A stretch of 64,000 nucleotides of DNA from Mesorhizobium sp. AR10 (GCF_024746795.1 NZ_CP080524.1:2334001-2398000), one strand, 5' to 3'. Shown: positions 1 through 8,886, numbered from the stretch's first letter. Numbers and translations: made by a program. The notes: generated by a model from the letters alone, not told the origin.

Positions 1-2
1 CC

Positions 3-113
3 TCGGTCGCCCACCTCGAAGAAAATATGGGCGCCGCTGGTGTCGAGTTGTCCGAAAACGACATGACGACCCTGAATTCGCTGGCGTCAGTGGCGGCCGC
101 GCCGACCGCCTGA
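3..113 (+). CDS. Aldo/keto reductase, C-terminal end (partial)
   Basis: The window opens inside a gene. The last 36 codons read SVAHLEENMGAAGVELSEND..., the usual C-terminal signature of NADP-dependent aldo/keto reductases, in which the final helix begins with a HLEEN-type motif that helps bind the cofactor. The N-terminal part lies outside the window. Two complete aldo/keto reductases occur about 3 kb downstream, so this is the third member of the fold in the neighbourhood. The family is clear from the tail, but the substrate cannot be inferred. Confidence 0.7.
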   Translation, partial: SVAHLEENMGAAGVELSENDMTTLNSLASVAAAPTA

Positions 114-182
114 TCCTCATTCAAGCAACAACAATAATAGGACGAAGGATTTCCCATGACGCATTTGCGACCGGGTAACCCG

Positions 183-655
183 TCAAGGGTTCGCACGGCA
201 TTTTCCTTGGTTATCGCAGGTCATCTGTGTGGAGAATATCTCGACGCAATCGCCCGGACAGTAACCTCCGATGCTGCGGCCCATACCTTGAGCCTCGTTG
301 AAACACTCGACGCATCTTAAGGTGAATTGTCTGGGCGTGAGGCGACCCCACGGGGTGTCTAACTTGGCTCCGGTCAGTTTTTTTGGCGGCACTTCCGAAG
401 ACGCGCTGCGGCAACGCCGGAATTCCGTTGCCTGACCTTTGATGGTTTGGCGGAGACGTCCGTTCCTCAGCAAGAGGAAGGTGGCGTTGGTTGTGTATTC
501 TTCGCCCTCGCCGGCGCACGATAGGGTGAGATTCCAGCCGCCCTTGCTCTTCTTGGACTTTGTTGTTTTGCAGGCGTACTCCTGCCCCGAAATACCTTTC
601 TGTGTGATAGTCAGATCATCTAGATCATGGGGCCACCGACTCCTAGTGCGCCGAA
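183..655 (-). pseudogene. Small conserved hypothetical protein, probable remnant
   Basis: The reverse frame is open from about 686 down to the stop at 183 but has no ATG or GTG at a sensible N-terminus. The central part (LTITQKGISGQEYAC, later LTLSCAGEGEEYTTNATFLL and TEFRRC) has the look of small exported proteins with paired cysteines that I associate with rhizobia. A cysteine-rich tail follows (CVECFNEAQGM..., YCPGDCVE). The expected signal peptide is missing, so this may be a 5'-deleted gene or a chimera formed at a junction. No function is known to me. Confidence 0.3.
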
Positions 656-666
656 AGACCGCCAGC

Positions 667-957
667 TTACCGTGGTGGCGAAGGATTCAGACGCGATCTC
701 ACGGCGGCATCGCTGTTCAGCAATTCTGCTCCTACCTCACCGACCAATCGGTCTATGAGTTCTTGCCATTCGGTTCGTCTGGCCGCGCACAATGCCGGCG
801 AGGGCTCGGCGACCTTCGAAAGCGCGTACTCTGCATCCGCGAGTTCCTCGCAAATGTCGAGAAAGCTCTCACTTCGGTCCATCAGCCGATGGATCGTCAG
901 TTCAAACTGAGGGAACCGGCGCACTGCCGCCGAGACCGCTTGGTACCTGTCAGACAT
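667..957 (-). CDS. Hypothetical protein, 96 aa, rhizobial type
   Basis: I start it at ATG 957 (MSDRYQAVSAAVRRFPQFEL); the frame extends further upstream but that extension looks non-coding. The protein is acidic and helical, with RLMDRSESFLDICEELADAEYAL followed by AARRTEWQELIDRLVGEVG. This is the pattern of a short uncharacterised protein I believe is common in rhizobial genomes. There is no signal peptide or membrane segment, so it is probably cytoplasmic. It is transcribed divergently from the truncated cyclase-like gene at 1089. Function unknown. Confidence 0.55.
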   Translation of the reverse strand: MSDRYQAVSAAVRRFPQFELTIHRLMDRSESFLDICEELADAEYALSKVAEPSPALCAARRTEWQELIDRLVGEVGAELLNSDAAVRSRLNPSPPR

Positions 958-1088
958 CCGTCGTTTGTGTTCATGACGCCAGTTCATCGACCTGACGCAA
1001 TCGTATTGCAAAGTGACCGCAGCAGAAGGTAAGTTACGTGGACAAGCATGTAACCGCACAACAACAAGCGGTTGCGGGGGAACAAGAC

Positions 1089-1724
1089 ATGGCGATCGAG
1101 GCGGAAACGTCGCCACCTGGGGAGGATGTGCTCCCCGCCGATGCTTGTCGCGCCCAACTTGCCCTGATCCTCTACAGCACGGACTTCGATGCCACTGGCC
1201 GTAAGCCGCGCTTCCTCAGCCATGTGGTTGAGGAGACATTGGCGGGACGAGGCGATCGCATCAAGGCCTATTCGATTGCGGTTGAAGTGTTCGGCCGCAG
1301 TCAATCGTTCGACCCCCAGACGGATCCGATCGTCCGCATCGAGGCTGGCCACCTCAGGCGTGCGCTCGAGCGTTATTATCTGACGTCCGGACACACCGAC
1401 CCAATTCTCATCACGATTCCTAAGGGTGGCTACGTTCCTGTCTTCTCGCTCCGCTCGCAACCGGTGTTGCCAGACCCACGGGGGCCCGTTGGTTCTGCAG
1501 CTATCGCTGAACCTCGGGTTCGGCGGTTGACGTCGCGACTGCTGCTGCCGGCCGCCCTTGTGGCCCTTCTCGCGGCAGGAGCATCTGTATTGGCATGGTG
1601 GTGGCCCTCAGCCAGTTCGGGCGCGCCGGAAACGCCCCGGGTGCTCGTGGAGTCGTTTGAGGATCTGACCGGCACACCCGCGGCGGCGGCGTTATTTTTC
1701 TGTAGCATAGTGGATCGATCGTGA
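1089..1724 (+). pseudogene. Adenylate cyclase/TolB-like protein, 3'-truncated
   Basis: The first part is an N-terminal domain seen in rhizobial cyclase-like and TolB-like proteins (FLSHVVEETLAGRGDRIKAY, VRIEAGHLRRALERYY, ITIPKGGYVPVF). One membrane helix follows (LLLPAALVALLAAGASVLAW), then the first strand of a TolB-like periplasmic domain (RVLVESFEDLTGTPAAAAL). The frame then runs into unrelated sequence (FFCSIVDRS) and stops, so most of the sensor or catalytic part is lost. The breakpoint is near 1697. ATG 1089 is preferred; an in-frame GTG at 1038 would add 17 residues. Probably a rearrangement scar and non-functional. Confidence 0.6.
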
Positions 1725-1818
1725 GGATTTCGATCTCGTCCGCTTGATGCCACATCAGTGATTTTTTTGTCTCTGCACCAACGCTCAGGCCGTGGCGATC
1801 TAAGTATTGGGAGTTGTG

Positions 1819-2724
1819 ATGCCGCTCAGTCGCGCTGAAGTGTACGACCTTTCGATATTCCTGCTCATCGTACAGTATCGCAGTTTTAGAAAGGCGGCGG
1901 ACAATCTCGGCGTAACCGCATCAGCACTCAGCCACCGGGTGAAAGCGCTTGAAGAGCGACTTGGTGTAAGACTGCTAAACCGTACAAGCCGAAGTGTTGC
2001 TCCAACAGTGGCAGGAAGCGCGCTTGCCGAAAAAGTGAGTGCTGGCCTCGATCTTATCAATTCCGGCTTGGAAGAACTGCACGGGCACCACGAAGGGACC
2101 GCCGGTAGTGTGCGGTTGAATGTACTGCGCGATGCGTCGACTTTACTCCTGCGCCCGGCATTGCCGATCTTCGTGCAGCGCTTCCCCAACATTGAATTGG
2201 AGATTGCGGTCGACGATCACTTCGTCGACGTGACAGCGGAAGGCTTCGACGCCGGTCTCAGATATGGTGGCACGATACCGGAGGACATGATCGCCATTCC
2301 ATTGACGCCACCACTCAAGTGGGTGGTCGTCGGTGCACCGGCTTACTTCGAGCGCCACGGTCGGCCGGAATTGCCTGACGATCTTCATTTTCATCAATGT
2401 ATCCGCATCCGCACGGGGCGAGGGCAGATTTACAAATGGGAATTCGAGCACGGCGACGATCGGCGCGAGATCGACGTTCCTGGCTCGCTCATCTCAAGTG
2501 AGTCGGCTTTCGCCATCAATGCTGCGATCGACGGTATTGGTCTGTTTTATTGCCTGGAAAAGCTCGCGAGCCCTCACCTTGCGGCGGGACGGCTGGAAGT
2601 GGCACTGCCGCAATGGTCTTCAATCGGCCCACCATTGTCCATGTACTACTCGAGTCGCCGACAACTACCCTTCGGGATCAGTGCCCTCATTCAGGTGATA
2701 CGCGATATCAATCCACTGAAATGA
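1819..2724 (+). CDS. LysR-family transcriptional regulator
   Basis: About 301 residues, the usual LTTR length. The winged helix-turn-helix lies at residues 5-65 (FLLIVQYRSFRKAADNLGVTASALSHRVKALEERLGVRLLNRTSRSVAPT). The effector domain contains the RFPNIELEIAVDDHFVDVTAEGFDAGLRYG segment typical of the CrgA/AaeR-like branch. ATG 1819 is chosen over a TTG at 1807. It points the same way as the aldo/keto reductases that begin 170 bp downstream, so it probably controls them. The inducer is unknown. Confidence 0.85.
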   Translation: MPLSRAEVYDLSIFLLIVQYRSFRKAADNLGVTASALSHRVKALEERLGVRLLNRTSRSVAPTVAGSALAEKVSAGLDLINSGLEELHGHHEGTAGSVRLNVLRDASTLLLRPALPIFVQRFPNIELEIAVDDHFVDVTAEGFDAGLRYGGTIPEDMIAIPLTPPLKWVVVGAPAYFERHGRPELPDDLHFHQCIRIRTGRGQIYKWEFEHGDDRREIDVPGSLISSESAFAINAAIDGIGLFYCLEKLASPHLAAGRLEVALPQWSSIGPPLSMYYSSRRQLPFGISALIQVIRDINPLK

Positions 2725-2896
2725 AGTGGCTGAGGTCGGAAGATGGGTGACAATCGAGCGGTCATCGATGAGCACAGATCATTGATCCGATTACCTATCA
2801 CCTATTGATTCATTAATCGACGATGCTATTCAATCTCTCGAATGCTGCGCGGCCGAAGGACCGGAATGGCGCATGCAATGCAAATACGAGGCTTGA

Positions 2897-3922
2897 ATGT
2901 ACGTTGCAGATGCCAAGAGATACGACGCGATTGCCTACCGCCGCTGTGGTCGGTCGGGGCTGAAGCTCCCGCCGATTTCGTTGGGGCTGTGGCAGAACTT
3001 CGGTGGTCAAGATGTCTTCGAGACTGGCCGGTCGGTGATCCGGCGTGCCTTCGACAAGGGCGTCACTCATTTCGACCTGGCGAACAATTATGGCCCGCCA
3101 TACGGGTCGGCGGAAGAGAATTTCGGACTGGTCCTCAAAAGGGATTTTTCGAGCCACCGCGACGAGATGATCATCTCCTCAAAAGCCGGTTGGGATATGT
3201 GGCCGGGGCCTTATGGCGCGGGTGGATCCCGCAAGCACCTGCTTGCATCGCTCGAACAGAGCCTGAAGCGAATGGGTGTCGAATATGTCGATATCTTCTA
3301 TTCCCACCGCCCGACATTAGATGTTCCGCTCGAAGAAACCATCGCCGCGCTCGTGCAGATGGTGCGGCAAGGCAAGGCGCTCTACGTCGGCATTTCATCG
3401 TATGGGCCAGATCGGACCAGGGAAGCCGAGCGCGTCCTGCGCGCGGAAGGAATTCCGCTCTTTATCCACCAACCCTCCTACTCCATGCTGAATCGCTGGA
3501 TTGAGGACGGGTTGCTCGATACGCTGGAAGAGCTTGGTGCCGGCTGTATCGCATTTTCGCCTTTGGCTCAGGGGTTGTTGACATCAAAGTATCTGAATGG
3601 CGTCCCAGACGGCGCGCGTGCAGCGCGTGGCGGCTCATTCGACACAAAGTTGCTGAGTGATGCAAACATAGAGCGTGTCCGCGGACTGAACGCGATCGCA
3701 AGCGACCGCGGGCAGACACTTGCCCAGATGGCGATCGCGTGGACCTTGCGAGATACGCGCATAACAAGCGCGCTGGTAGGCGCGCGCAACGTGGCCCAAC
3801 TCGATGATTCCCTCGGCGCTTTAGAGAATCTCGAATTCAATGCCGAAGAACTCCGCAAAATCGACGGGTACGCAACCGAGGGCGGGGTCGACCTCTGGCG
3901 GGCTCAATCAAAGGCAGCCTGA
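2897..3922 (+). CDS. Aldo/keto reductase, YghZ/MgrA type
   Basis: 341 residues, close to the length of E. coli YghZ (L-glyceraldehyde-3-phosphate reductase), whose features it shares: LGLWQNFGG near residue 30, DLANNYGPPYGSAEENFG with the catalytic Tyr, SSKAGWDMWPGPYG, DIFYSHRPT, and the C-terminal SALVGARNVAQLDDSLGAL cofactor region. It should be a soluble NADP-dependent reductase of small aldehydes or sugar phosphates. It heads a same-strand set with another aldo/keto reductase and an epimerase, which suggests a sugar or sugar-acid pathway. The true substrate is not visible. Confidence 0.85.
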   Translation: MYVADAKRYDAIAYRRCGRSGLKLPPISLGLWQNFGGQDVFETGRSVIRRAFDKGVTHFDLANNYGPPYGSAEENFGLVLKRDFSSHRDEMIISSKAGWDMWPGPYGAGGSRKHLLASLEQSLKRMGVEYVDIFYSHRPTLDVPLEETIAALVQMVRQGKALYVGISSYGPDRTREAERVLRAEGIPLFIHQPSYSMLNRWIEDGLLDTLEELGAGCIAFSPLAQGLLTSKYLNGVPDGARAARGGSFDTKLLSDANIERVRGLNAIASDRGQTLAQMAIAWTLRDTRITSALVGARNVAQLDDSLGALENLEFNAEELRKIDGYATEGGVDLWRAQSKAA

Positions 3923-4101
3923 ACGATCGGATGGTGCGCGATATTCTCGGTGCCGAACCGGGCAGTCGCTGACGGACGCAACGTCTGAACAAGGCGAAAG
4001 CAAACAAAACAACGCCTTCATAGCGCGCTGATGGCCAGAAGACGATGGCATCGGGCCGGCAACGCGATAGGCCCGATTGAGATCCCTGAAGGAGCAAGAA
4101 C

Positions 4102-5133
4102 ATGGACTATCGCAAGCTCGGCAATAGTGGCGCCGTCGTCTCGGCCTATTGCCTCGGCACCATGACTTTTGGGCACGAGTCCGACGAAGCCACATCGTTC
4201 GCGCTTATGGATGATTATGTCGAGGCCGGCGGCAATTTCATCGATACGGCCGACGTCTACAGCGCCGGCGTGTCAGAGGAAATCATCGGCCGTTGGCTCA
4301 AGAGCAAGCCAGGAACCGCCAAGGATCTGGTGATCGCCACCAAGGGTCGTTTTCCCATGGGCGCGGGGCCGAACGATCTCGGCCTGTCGCGCAAGCATCT
4401 TGGGGCGGCGCTCGATGCCTCGCTCAAACGCCTGGGCGTCGAGCAGGTTGATCTTTACCAGATGCACGCCTGGGACGCGCTAACGCCGCTGGAGGAGACG
4501 CTGCGCTTTCTCGACGACTCGATCCGCAACGGCAAGATCGCCTATTACGGGTTCTCGAACTTCCTGGGTTGGCATCTGACCAAGGCGGTGTGGCTGGCCA
4601 AAGCCAATGGCTACACGCCACCCGTGACGCTACAACCACAGTACAGCCTGCTGGTCCGCGACATCGAGCATGAGCTTGTACCGGCCGCGCTCGACGCCGG
4701 TATAGGCCTTCTGCCGTGGTCGCCGCTGGGCGGCGGATGGCTCTCAGGCAAATACAAGCGCGACCAGATGCCGGCGGGCGCCACGCGCCTTGGCGAAAAT
4801 CCCAAACGCGGCATGGAAGCGTTCGACGCCCGCAACGCCAAGCCAATCACCTGGAACGTGATTGGGGCGGTGGAAGATACCGCAAAAGCGCTTGGGGCGA
4901 GCATGGCGCAGGTCGCGCTGGCATGGGTCGCCGCACAGCCAGCGGTCACGTCGGTTGTTCTCGGGGCCCGGACACGAGAGCAACTGGCCGACAATCTCGG
5001 TGCGGCCAAGCTGAGGCTGACGGACGAGAACATTGCCAAACTCAACGCGGCGAGCAAACCGGAAATGTCGGAATATCCCTATGGAACGGGCGGCATAAGC
5101 CAGCGCCACCGCAAGATCGAGGGTGGCCGCTGA
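4102..5133 (+). CDS. Aldo/keto reductase
   Basis: 343 residues. Family features in order: YRKLGNSGAVVSAYCLGTMTFG at the N-terminus, NFIDTADVYSAGVSEEIIG with catalytic Asp and Tyr, ATKGRFPMG with the conserved Lys, DLYQMHAWD with the active-site His, and TSVVLGARTREQLADNLGA for NADP binding. The start is supported by AAGGAGC about 8 nt upstream. It lies between the YghZ-like reductase and the epimerase on the same strand, so it is likely co-expressed. It resembles the YajO/PdxI-like and L-glyceraldehyde reductase branches, which I cannot separate by eye. Confidence 0.85.
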   Translation: MDYRKLGNSGAVVSAYCLGTMTFGHESDEATSFALMDDYVEAGGNFIDTADVYSAGVSEEIIGRWLKSKPGTAKDLVIATKGRFPMGAGPNDLGLSRKHLGAALDASLKRLGVEQVDLYQMHAWDALTPLEETLRFLDDSIRNGKIAYYGFSNFLGWHLTKAVWLAKANGYTPPVTLQPQYSLLVRDIEHELVPAALDAGIGLLPWSPLGGGWLSGKYKRDQMPAGATRLGENPKRGMEAFDARNAKPITWNVIGAVEDTAKALGASMAQVALAWVAAQPAVTSVVLGARTREQLADNLGAAKLRLTDENIAKLNAASKPEMSEYPYGTGGISQRHRKIEGGR

Positions 5134-5181
5134 CTTTGGCGGCACGCCAACCGCATCGATAAACATCAAAGGAGTCTCAGC

Positions 5182-6099
5182 ATGTCCGCATCCGATACCC
5201 CAGGCAAGCGCATCATCTTTACCGGCGGCACCGGCAAGGCCGGCCGGCACGCAATTCCCTACTTGCTGGAGCGCGGCCACGACGTACTCAACCTCGATCT
5301 GGTACCGTTCGCCCATCCCGGTGTCAGGACGTTGATCACCGATCTCACCGACAGCGGGCAGACCTTCAACGCGCTGTCGATGCATTTCGACAGCAGCGGG
5401 CTCACCACCGGCAAGGGGCCCGCACCGGTGGATGCTATCGTGCATTTTGCCGCCATTCCCGCCTTGTTGCTGCGCCCCGACAACGTCACCTTCCAGGCCA
5501 ATGTCGCTTCGACCTACAATGTCATCGAGGCGGCGACAAAGCTCGGCATCCGCAAGATCATCATCGCGTCCAGTGAGACGACCTATGGTGTCTGCTTCGC
5601 GGAAGGGGATAAGGATTACAAGACCTTCCCGCTCGAGGAAGACTATGACGTCGACCCGATGGACAGCTACGGCTTGTCTAAGGTCGTCAACGAGAAGACC
5701 GCCCGCGCCTTTGCCATGCGCTCAGGCGCCGATATCTACGCCTTGCGCATCGGCAATGTCATCGAACCGCACGAGTATGAGCGCTTCCCGGGTTTTCTGG
5801 CTGATCCGCCATCGCGCAAACGAAATGCCTGGAGCTACATCGACGCGCGCGATTTGGGTCAGATCGTCGATCTTGGCGTCCGTAGGGACGGTCTCGGCTT
5901 TCAGGTATTCAATGCCGTCAACGACGAAATCACCGCATATGAGCCTACGGCGGAATTCCTGCGTAAATGGGCGCCCGATACTCCCCTCTCCCGGAAATTG
6001 GAGGCCTCGGAGGCTCCGCTCTCCAATCGCAAGATCCGCGAGGTCCTGGGCTTCAAGGAACGTCACAACTGGCGGCAGTATGTATCCGGTCCATCATAG
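5182..6099 (+). CDS. NAD-dependent epimerase/dehydratase
   Basis: 305 residues of the extended SDR fold. The Rossmann motif FTGGTGKAGRHAI is at residues 13-25, followed by the acidic LNLDLVP strand that favours NAD, then HFAAIPA, the catalytic YGLSK (Tyr-x-x-x-Lys) near residue 160, and RIGNVIEP. ATG 5182 is preceded by AAAGGAG at ideal spacing. It is the third gene of the catabolic set and ends just before a decayed region. It probably oxidises or epimerises a sugar or uronate; substrate unknown. Confidence 0.85.
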   Translation: MSASDTPGKRIIFTGGTGKAGRHAIPYLLERGHDVLNLDLVPFAHPGVRTLITDLTDSGQTFNALSMHFDSSGLTTGKGPAPVDAIVHFAAIPALLLRPDNVTFQANVASTYNVIEAATKLGIRKIIIASSETTYGVCFAEGDKDYKTFPLEEDYDVDPMDSYGLSKVVNEKTARAFAMRSGADIYALRIGNVIEPHEYERFPGFLADPPSRKRNAWSYIDARDLGQIVDLGVRRDGLGFQVFNAVNDEITAYEPTAEFLRKWAPDTPLSRKLEASEAPLSNRKIREVLGFKERHNWRQYVSGPS

Positions 6100-6179
6100 G
6101 CTTTTAGTCCCGGAATTTGAGACTCTGTCGCACCGTCCGGAGCGATAGCCGCTCTCCTGGTAAGGCGGCCGTCACCGAG

Positions 6180-6400
6180 GGTTACGATGCGCGTGGGATC
6201 GACCGCCACGGGTAGATCCGGAAAATAGCCGCTAAAACCCGGCTGGCCGCTAGCGTAAGCGAGCGGAACACCATGCAGATTGCCGCTGGCGGTGGTTTCG
6301 AGCGTGTGGAAGTCCGAATGCGCGTCGAGCCACAGCACAAATAGCGGGCGCCCGGTTTCGGCGGCGCGGCGGGCGAGCCCGACACGGTCCGACCTTACAG
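6180..6400 (-). pseudogene. Arginase family remnant
   Basis: An open reverse stretch encodes RPLFVLWLDAHSDFHTLE followed by TASGNLHGVPLAYASGQPGF, the manganese-binding core of arginases (DAHxD motif, then GNxHGMP). Only about 60-70 residues out of roughly 300 remain. On both sides the frame runs into unrelated sequence, and there is no start codon or active-site C-terminus. This is a clean internal fragment of a rocF-type gene left by rearrangement. Confidence 0.65.
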
Positions 6401-6763
6401 TCGCCTAGCGAGGCAATATGTCAGTTAGGGAGGTAAGCAACGGTTTGAAAAGGGGCGGCTTAGCTGCCCTAAGGGGCTGGTCGCGATATTCACGTTTGAG
6501 TCGGTGGCCGCTCGTGGCGCGAAGGCGTCATCAATCGCTAGATCCGCCTTATGAGTTGGAAGCGTAGCGCGAAGGTCAGCATTGGAGAAGCGCCGGGAAT
6601 GGCAGCTCCTGGCGCAAAGCGTCGTCATCGCCTTAGCCGGCAGCATCGGGTCAGTTCGAGACTTCGAACCCACCGGATTTAATGTCTGCATTCTCCCGCG
6701 TTCTTACTAGAACCGGTCGGACCGCTTCCGGCCCACTATCCGTCACGCTTCACTATCGCAATG
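6401..6763. other. Intergenic stretch without a recognised gene
   Basis: About 360 bases lie between the arginase remnant and the next convincing ORF. A reverse frame is open across 6425-6691, but its translation shows no domain and no ribosome-binding site, so I do not call it a gene. No strong terminator or repeat was found. It may be part of the same scarred junction. Confidence 0.3.
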
Positions 6764-7378
6764 TTAGCGAAGCAATCCCATTTCTTCGAACGCGTCCCAG
6801 CCTTCCAACTTTGGCTGTGAAGCACTTCCTTTCCGGACCTTCCTGGCAATCGCGGCGTTGCCCGTTCCAGCACGCGTCAGTGCGGCCTTGCCCGCACCGC
6901 GTCGCCTGTTTTCGGCGACCTCCTGCGCATCCTCATCTCTCCAGACGGTCGCCAGGTCACGGTGGAGAACGTCTTCGATGTGCCGCGGGTCGAAGACATG
7001 GAAGGTGACGGCCTTCGACCGCCCCCGCATCTTCACTGTGCGCGTGCCGATGCTTTGCAATCGACCATCTTTGAGCCACTTGTGCCGCTCGCGTGAAGAG
7101 ATCGTGAGGACATCCTCTGCCTCGCGCGGCAGAACCGGCAGCACCTCAATGGTTTCAAGCGTCTTCGCGATCTTGTCCGAGGCGGCATCGAACTCTTCTG
7201 CGTCGTCTTCGCCCATGCGTAATGCAATGCGACCCGTCTCGGCTTTGACGTACTTCCTTACCGCCCACGGCAGGCGGGCGCGCAATTCGCGCTCGATCCC
7301 TTTCGTGCGCACCGCGGACCCAAGCGTCGCTGATGGCGATAACGGCCACTCGGCAATCAGTGATGGGGAGGTGCTCAT
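6764..7378 (-). CDS. Hypothetical protein, 204 aa, possible nucleic-acid binding
   Basis: I start it at the ATG at 7378 (MSTSPSLIAEWPL). The N-terminal half is basic and helical (ERELRARLPWAVRKYVKAE), the centre is acidic, and then LTISSRERHKWLKDGRLQSIG looks like the helix pair of a MerR/excisionase-like fold in which a helix reads DNA. The C-terminus is rich in Arg and Lys and ends WDAFEEMGLLR. It lies with the other minus-strand genes of the accessory element. I do not recognise the family; the DNA-binding reading is inference from one segment. Confidence 0.5.
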   Translation of the reverse strand: MSTSPSLIAEWPLSPSATLGSAVRTKGIERELRARLPWAVRKYVKAETGRIALRMGEDDAEEFDAASDKIAKTLETIEVLPVLPREAEDVLTISSRERHKWLKDGRLQSIGTRTVKMRGRSKAVTFHVFDPRHIEDVLHRDLATVWRDEDAQEVAENRRRGAGKAALTRAGTGNAAIARKVRKGSASQPKLEGWDAFEEMGLLR

Positions 7379-7570
7379 GTGTTGCTCGAACGTTATCCGG
7401 CCCAATCTACGATCCTGGACCATGCAAATTCAACTTGGGCTTCGCTTTCCGGTTCCTCAATTCGGCTTCTGGCACTGATTTGGACATCCGGTCTGGGGCG
7501 GCTTTGGGTGAAATGCTATAGTGATCGTGTCGGTCATTCTGGCAGCCGCTCGCCACCAAGGAAGGAGCGA

Positions 7571-7850
7571 ATGAGCACTGTTCTTGTGTTCATGGCGCGT
7601 GGTCTGCGGGCTGGGCGTGGCAAAAGATGCGCGGCCGGATGCACGACCTTGGACATGAACTGGTGACGCCCACGCTCAACTGGTCTTGGGGAGCGGGCGC
7701 ATCTGACTGGTTCGCATTTTGGTCTCGACCTCCACATCAAGGACATCCTCTCCGTGATCGAAGTCGAGGATCTTCACGACATCGTCCTTCTTGGCCATAG
7801 CTACGGCGGCATGGTAGCCACCGCGGTCGCGAACCGCTTACCCGTGGCCT
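7571..7850 (+). pseudogene. Alpha/beta hydrolase, frameshifted and truncated
   Basis: A good ribosome-binding site (AAGGAG) precedes ATG 7571 (MSTVLVF). Correcting one lost base at 7591 and one extra base near 7678 gives a continuous hydrolase N-terminus: HGAW oxyanion region, WAWQKMRGRMHDLGHELVTPTL, then HIKDILSVIEVEDLHDIVLL and the nucleophile elbow GHSYGGMVATAVANRLP. After about 7845 the similarity ends and the rest of the fold, with the acid and His, is gone. It is a decayed esterase or acyl-transferase-like gene. Confidence 0.7.
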
Positions 7851-8078
7851 GTATCGGTGAAGAAACGTTCGGCGCCCACGACGATGGTGCGCGCCACGGC
7901 CAAGCCTGGCGTCCAGATCAACCTCACGAAATGAAGCGGCTGCCAGGTGCCAGGCTGCAGCAGGTAGACCGTCAAAGGGGGAGATGATCCTTTGGCGGTC
8001 TAGCGGGTGGCGTTGTCAATTCTTCGGTCAGCATTCGGCACGTCATGATCGTTTCCTTCCGGATATCTTTTTCGGCCT

Positions 8079-8525
8079 CTAAGCCGCTTTCAGGTGGGCT
8101 TTGGCTTCGGCTTCTTTTGCTTCGCGCCGCTCGGCCGCCCTCAACATGATTTCGAGCTCTTCGTCGGTCAGCACGGTCAGGTCCATCTTCGGCAACGTCT
8201 CAACCGGGCCGCCATCCTTGCCCGTGCTCTCGACGCGCCGCACGTAGCCGCGATCCTTGCCCTTCAATTCCAAGTACCATCTGATTGTCGTCATATCGCC
8301 GGCACGGATCGCTAGGACCACCTGGTTCTCGGCATCGTCTTTCAGGACTTCCTCAATCTCGTCAGCGAATGCCTGAAGGCTTGGATGCTTGTTCATGAAT
8401 GAACAAAGGGTGGACCGATGCACGCTCAGCTTTTTGGCAGCGATCGTTCGTATAGCCCCGGCCTGTTCAAGGGCTTGCTTTGCTCTCGCGATTGAGAGCT
8501 TCGGTTTCCGTCCGCGCTTCGCCAT
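8079..8525 (-). CDS. Helix-turn-helix protein, phage/element type
   Basis: 148 residues from the ATG at 8525. The GGAGG box sits 7 nt before this ATG and only 1 nt before the ATG two codons upstream, which decides the start. The protein opens with AKRGRKPKLSIARAKQALEQAGAIRTIAAKKLSVHRSTLCSFMNKHPSLQAF, a Fis-like or transposase-like helix-turn-helix found in phage terminase small subunits and element regulators. A LELKGKDRGYVRRVE segment and an acidic, Ala/Glu-rich helical tail follow. Transcription starts next to the palindrome cluster at 8640-8900, which could be its binding region. Confidence 0.6.
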   Translation of the reverse strand: MAKRGRKPKLSIARAKQALEQAGAIRTIAAKKLSVHRSTLCSFMNKHPSLQAFADEIEEVLKDDAENQVVLAIRAGDMTTIRWYLELKGKDRGYVRRVESTGKDGGPVETLPKMDLTVLTDEELEIMLRAAERREAKEAEAKAHLKAA

Positions 8526-8641
8526 CACCATTCCTCCAATTTCACGACATTTCGCGACACTCACAGGCGCGCGCGAGGCAAATTGGTGGTGCACCATTAT
8601 TAGCACGAAATTTGGCTTAACGCATTGATTTCATTAGTTCA

Positions 8642-8886
8642 TTGGCGTTCGCCAACATTCAATTTACGCCTTGGTACGGCGTTGTGATGAATGCCAGCGT
8701 GGTCAACGCCGTTGACCACCATTGCCGAATGGGTGCTCGAGGTCGCGGCTGGTGACCAGACTGAAAACCGTTCCCGGCATGGAACGGTTTCAGGCTGCGA
8801 AGTGTCTGCCTGTGGGGGCTTCATAAATTTATGCAGCCCCAGATCCGGCTCGCCAGCAGCAATGAAAACTGTTCCCGGCATGGAAC
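8642..8886. promoter_or_regulatory. Cluster of palindromes, including a duplicated 16-mer
   Basis: Four perfect or near-perfect inverted repeats lie in a stretch without a convincing gene. TTGGCG/CGCCAA flanks two bases at 8642-8655. A 21-bp palindrome with arms GTGGTCAACG and CGTTGACCAC sits at 8699-8719. GTTCCCGGCATGGAAC occurs at 8770-8785 and again at 8871-8886, each inside a longer imperfect direct repeat (about 40 bp, offset 101 bp). The 16-mer fits GTT-N4-GC-N4-AAC, the pattern described for parS sites of repABC replicons. It could be a partition site, an operator or a replication origin of the element; the sequence alone cannot decide. Confidence 0.5.

Noticed and set aside
155..319. 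Short forward ORF after the first aldo/keto reductase
   Set aside because: 54 codons with no recognisable motif, running against the reverse ORF; the start has a fair SD but the product looks random, so I do not call it.
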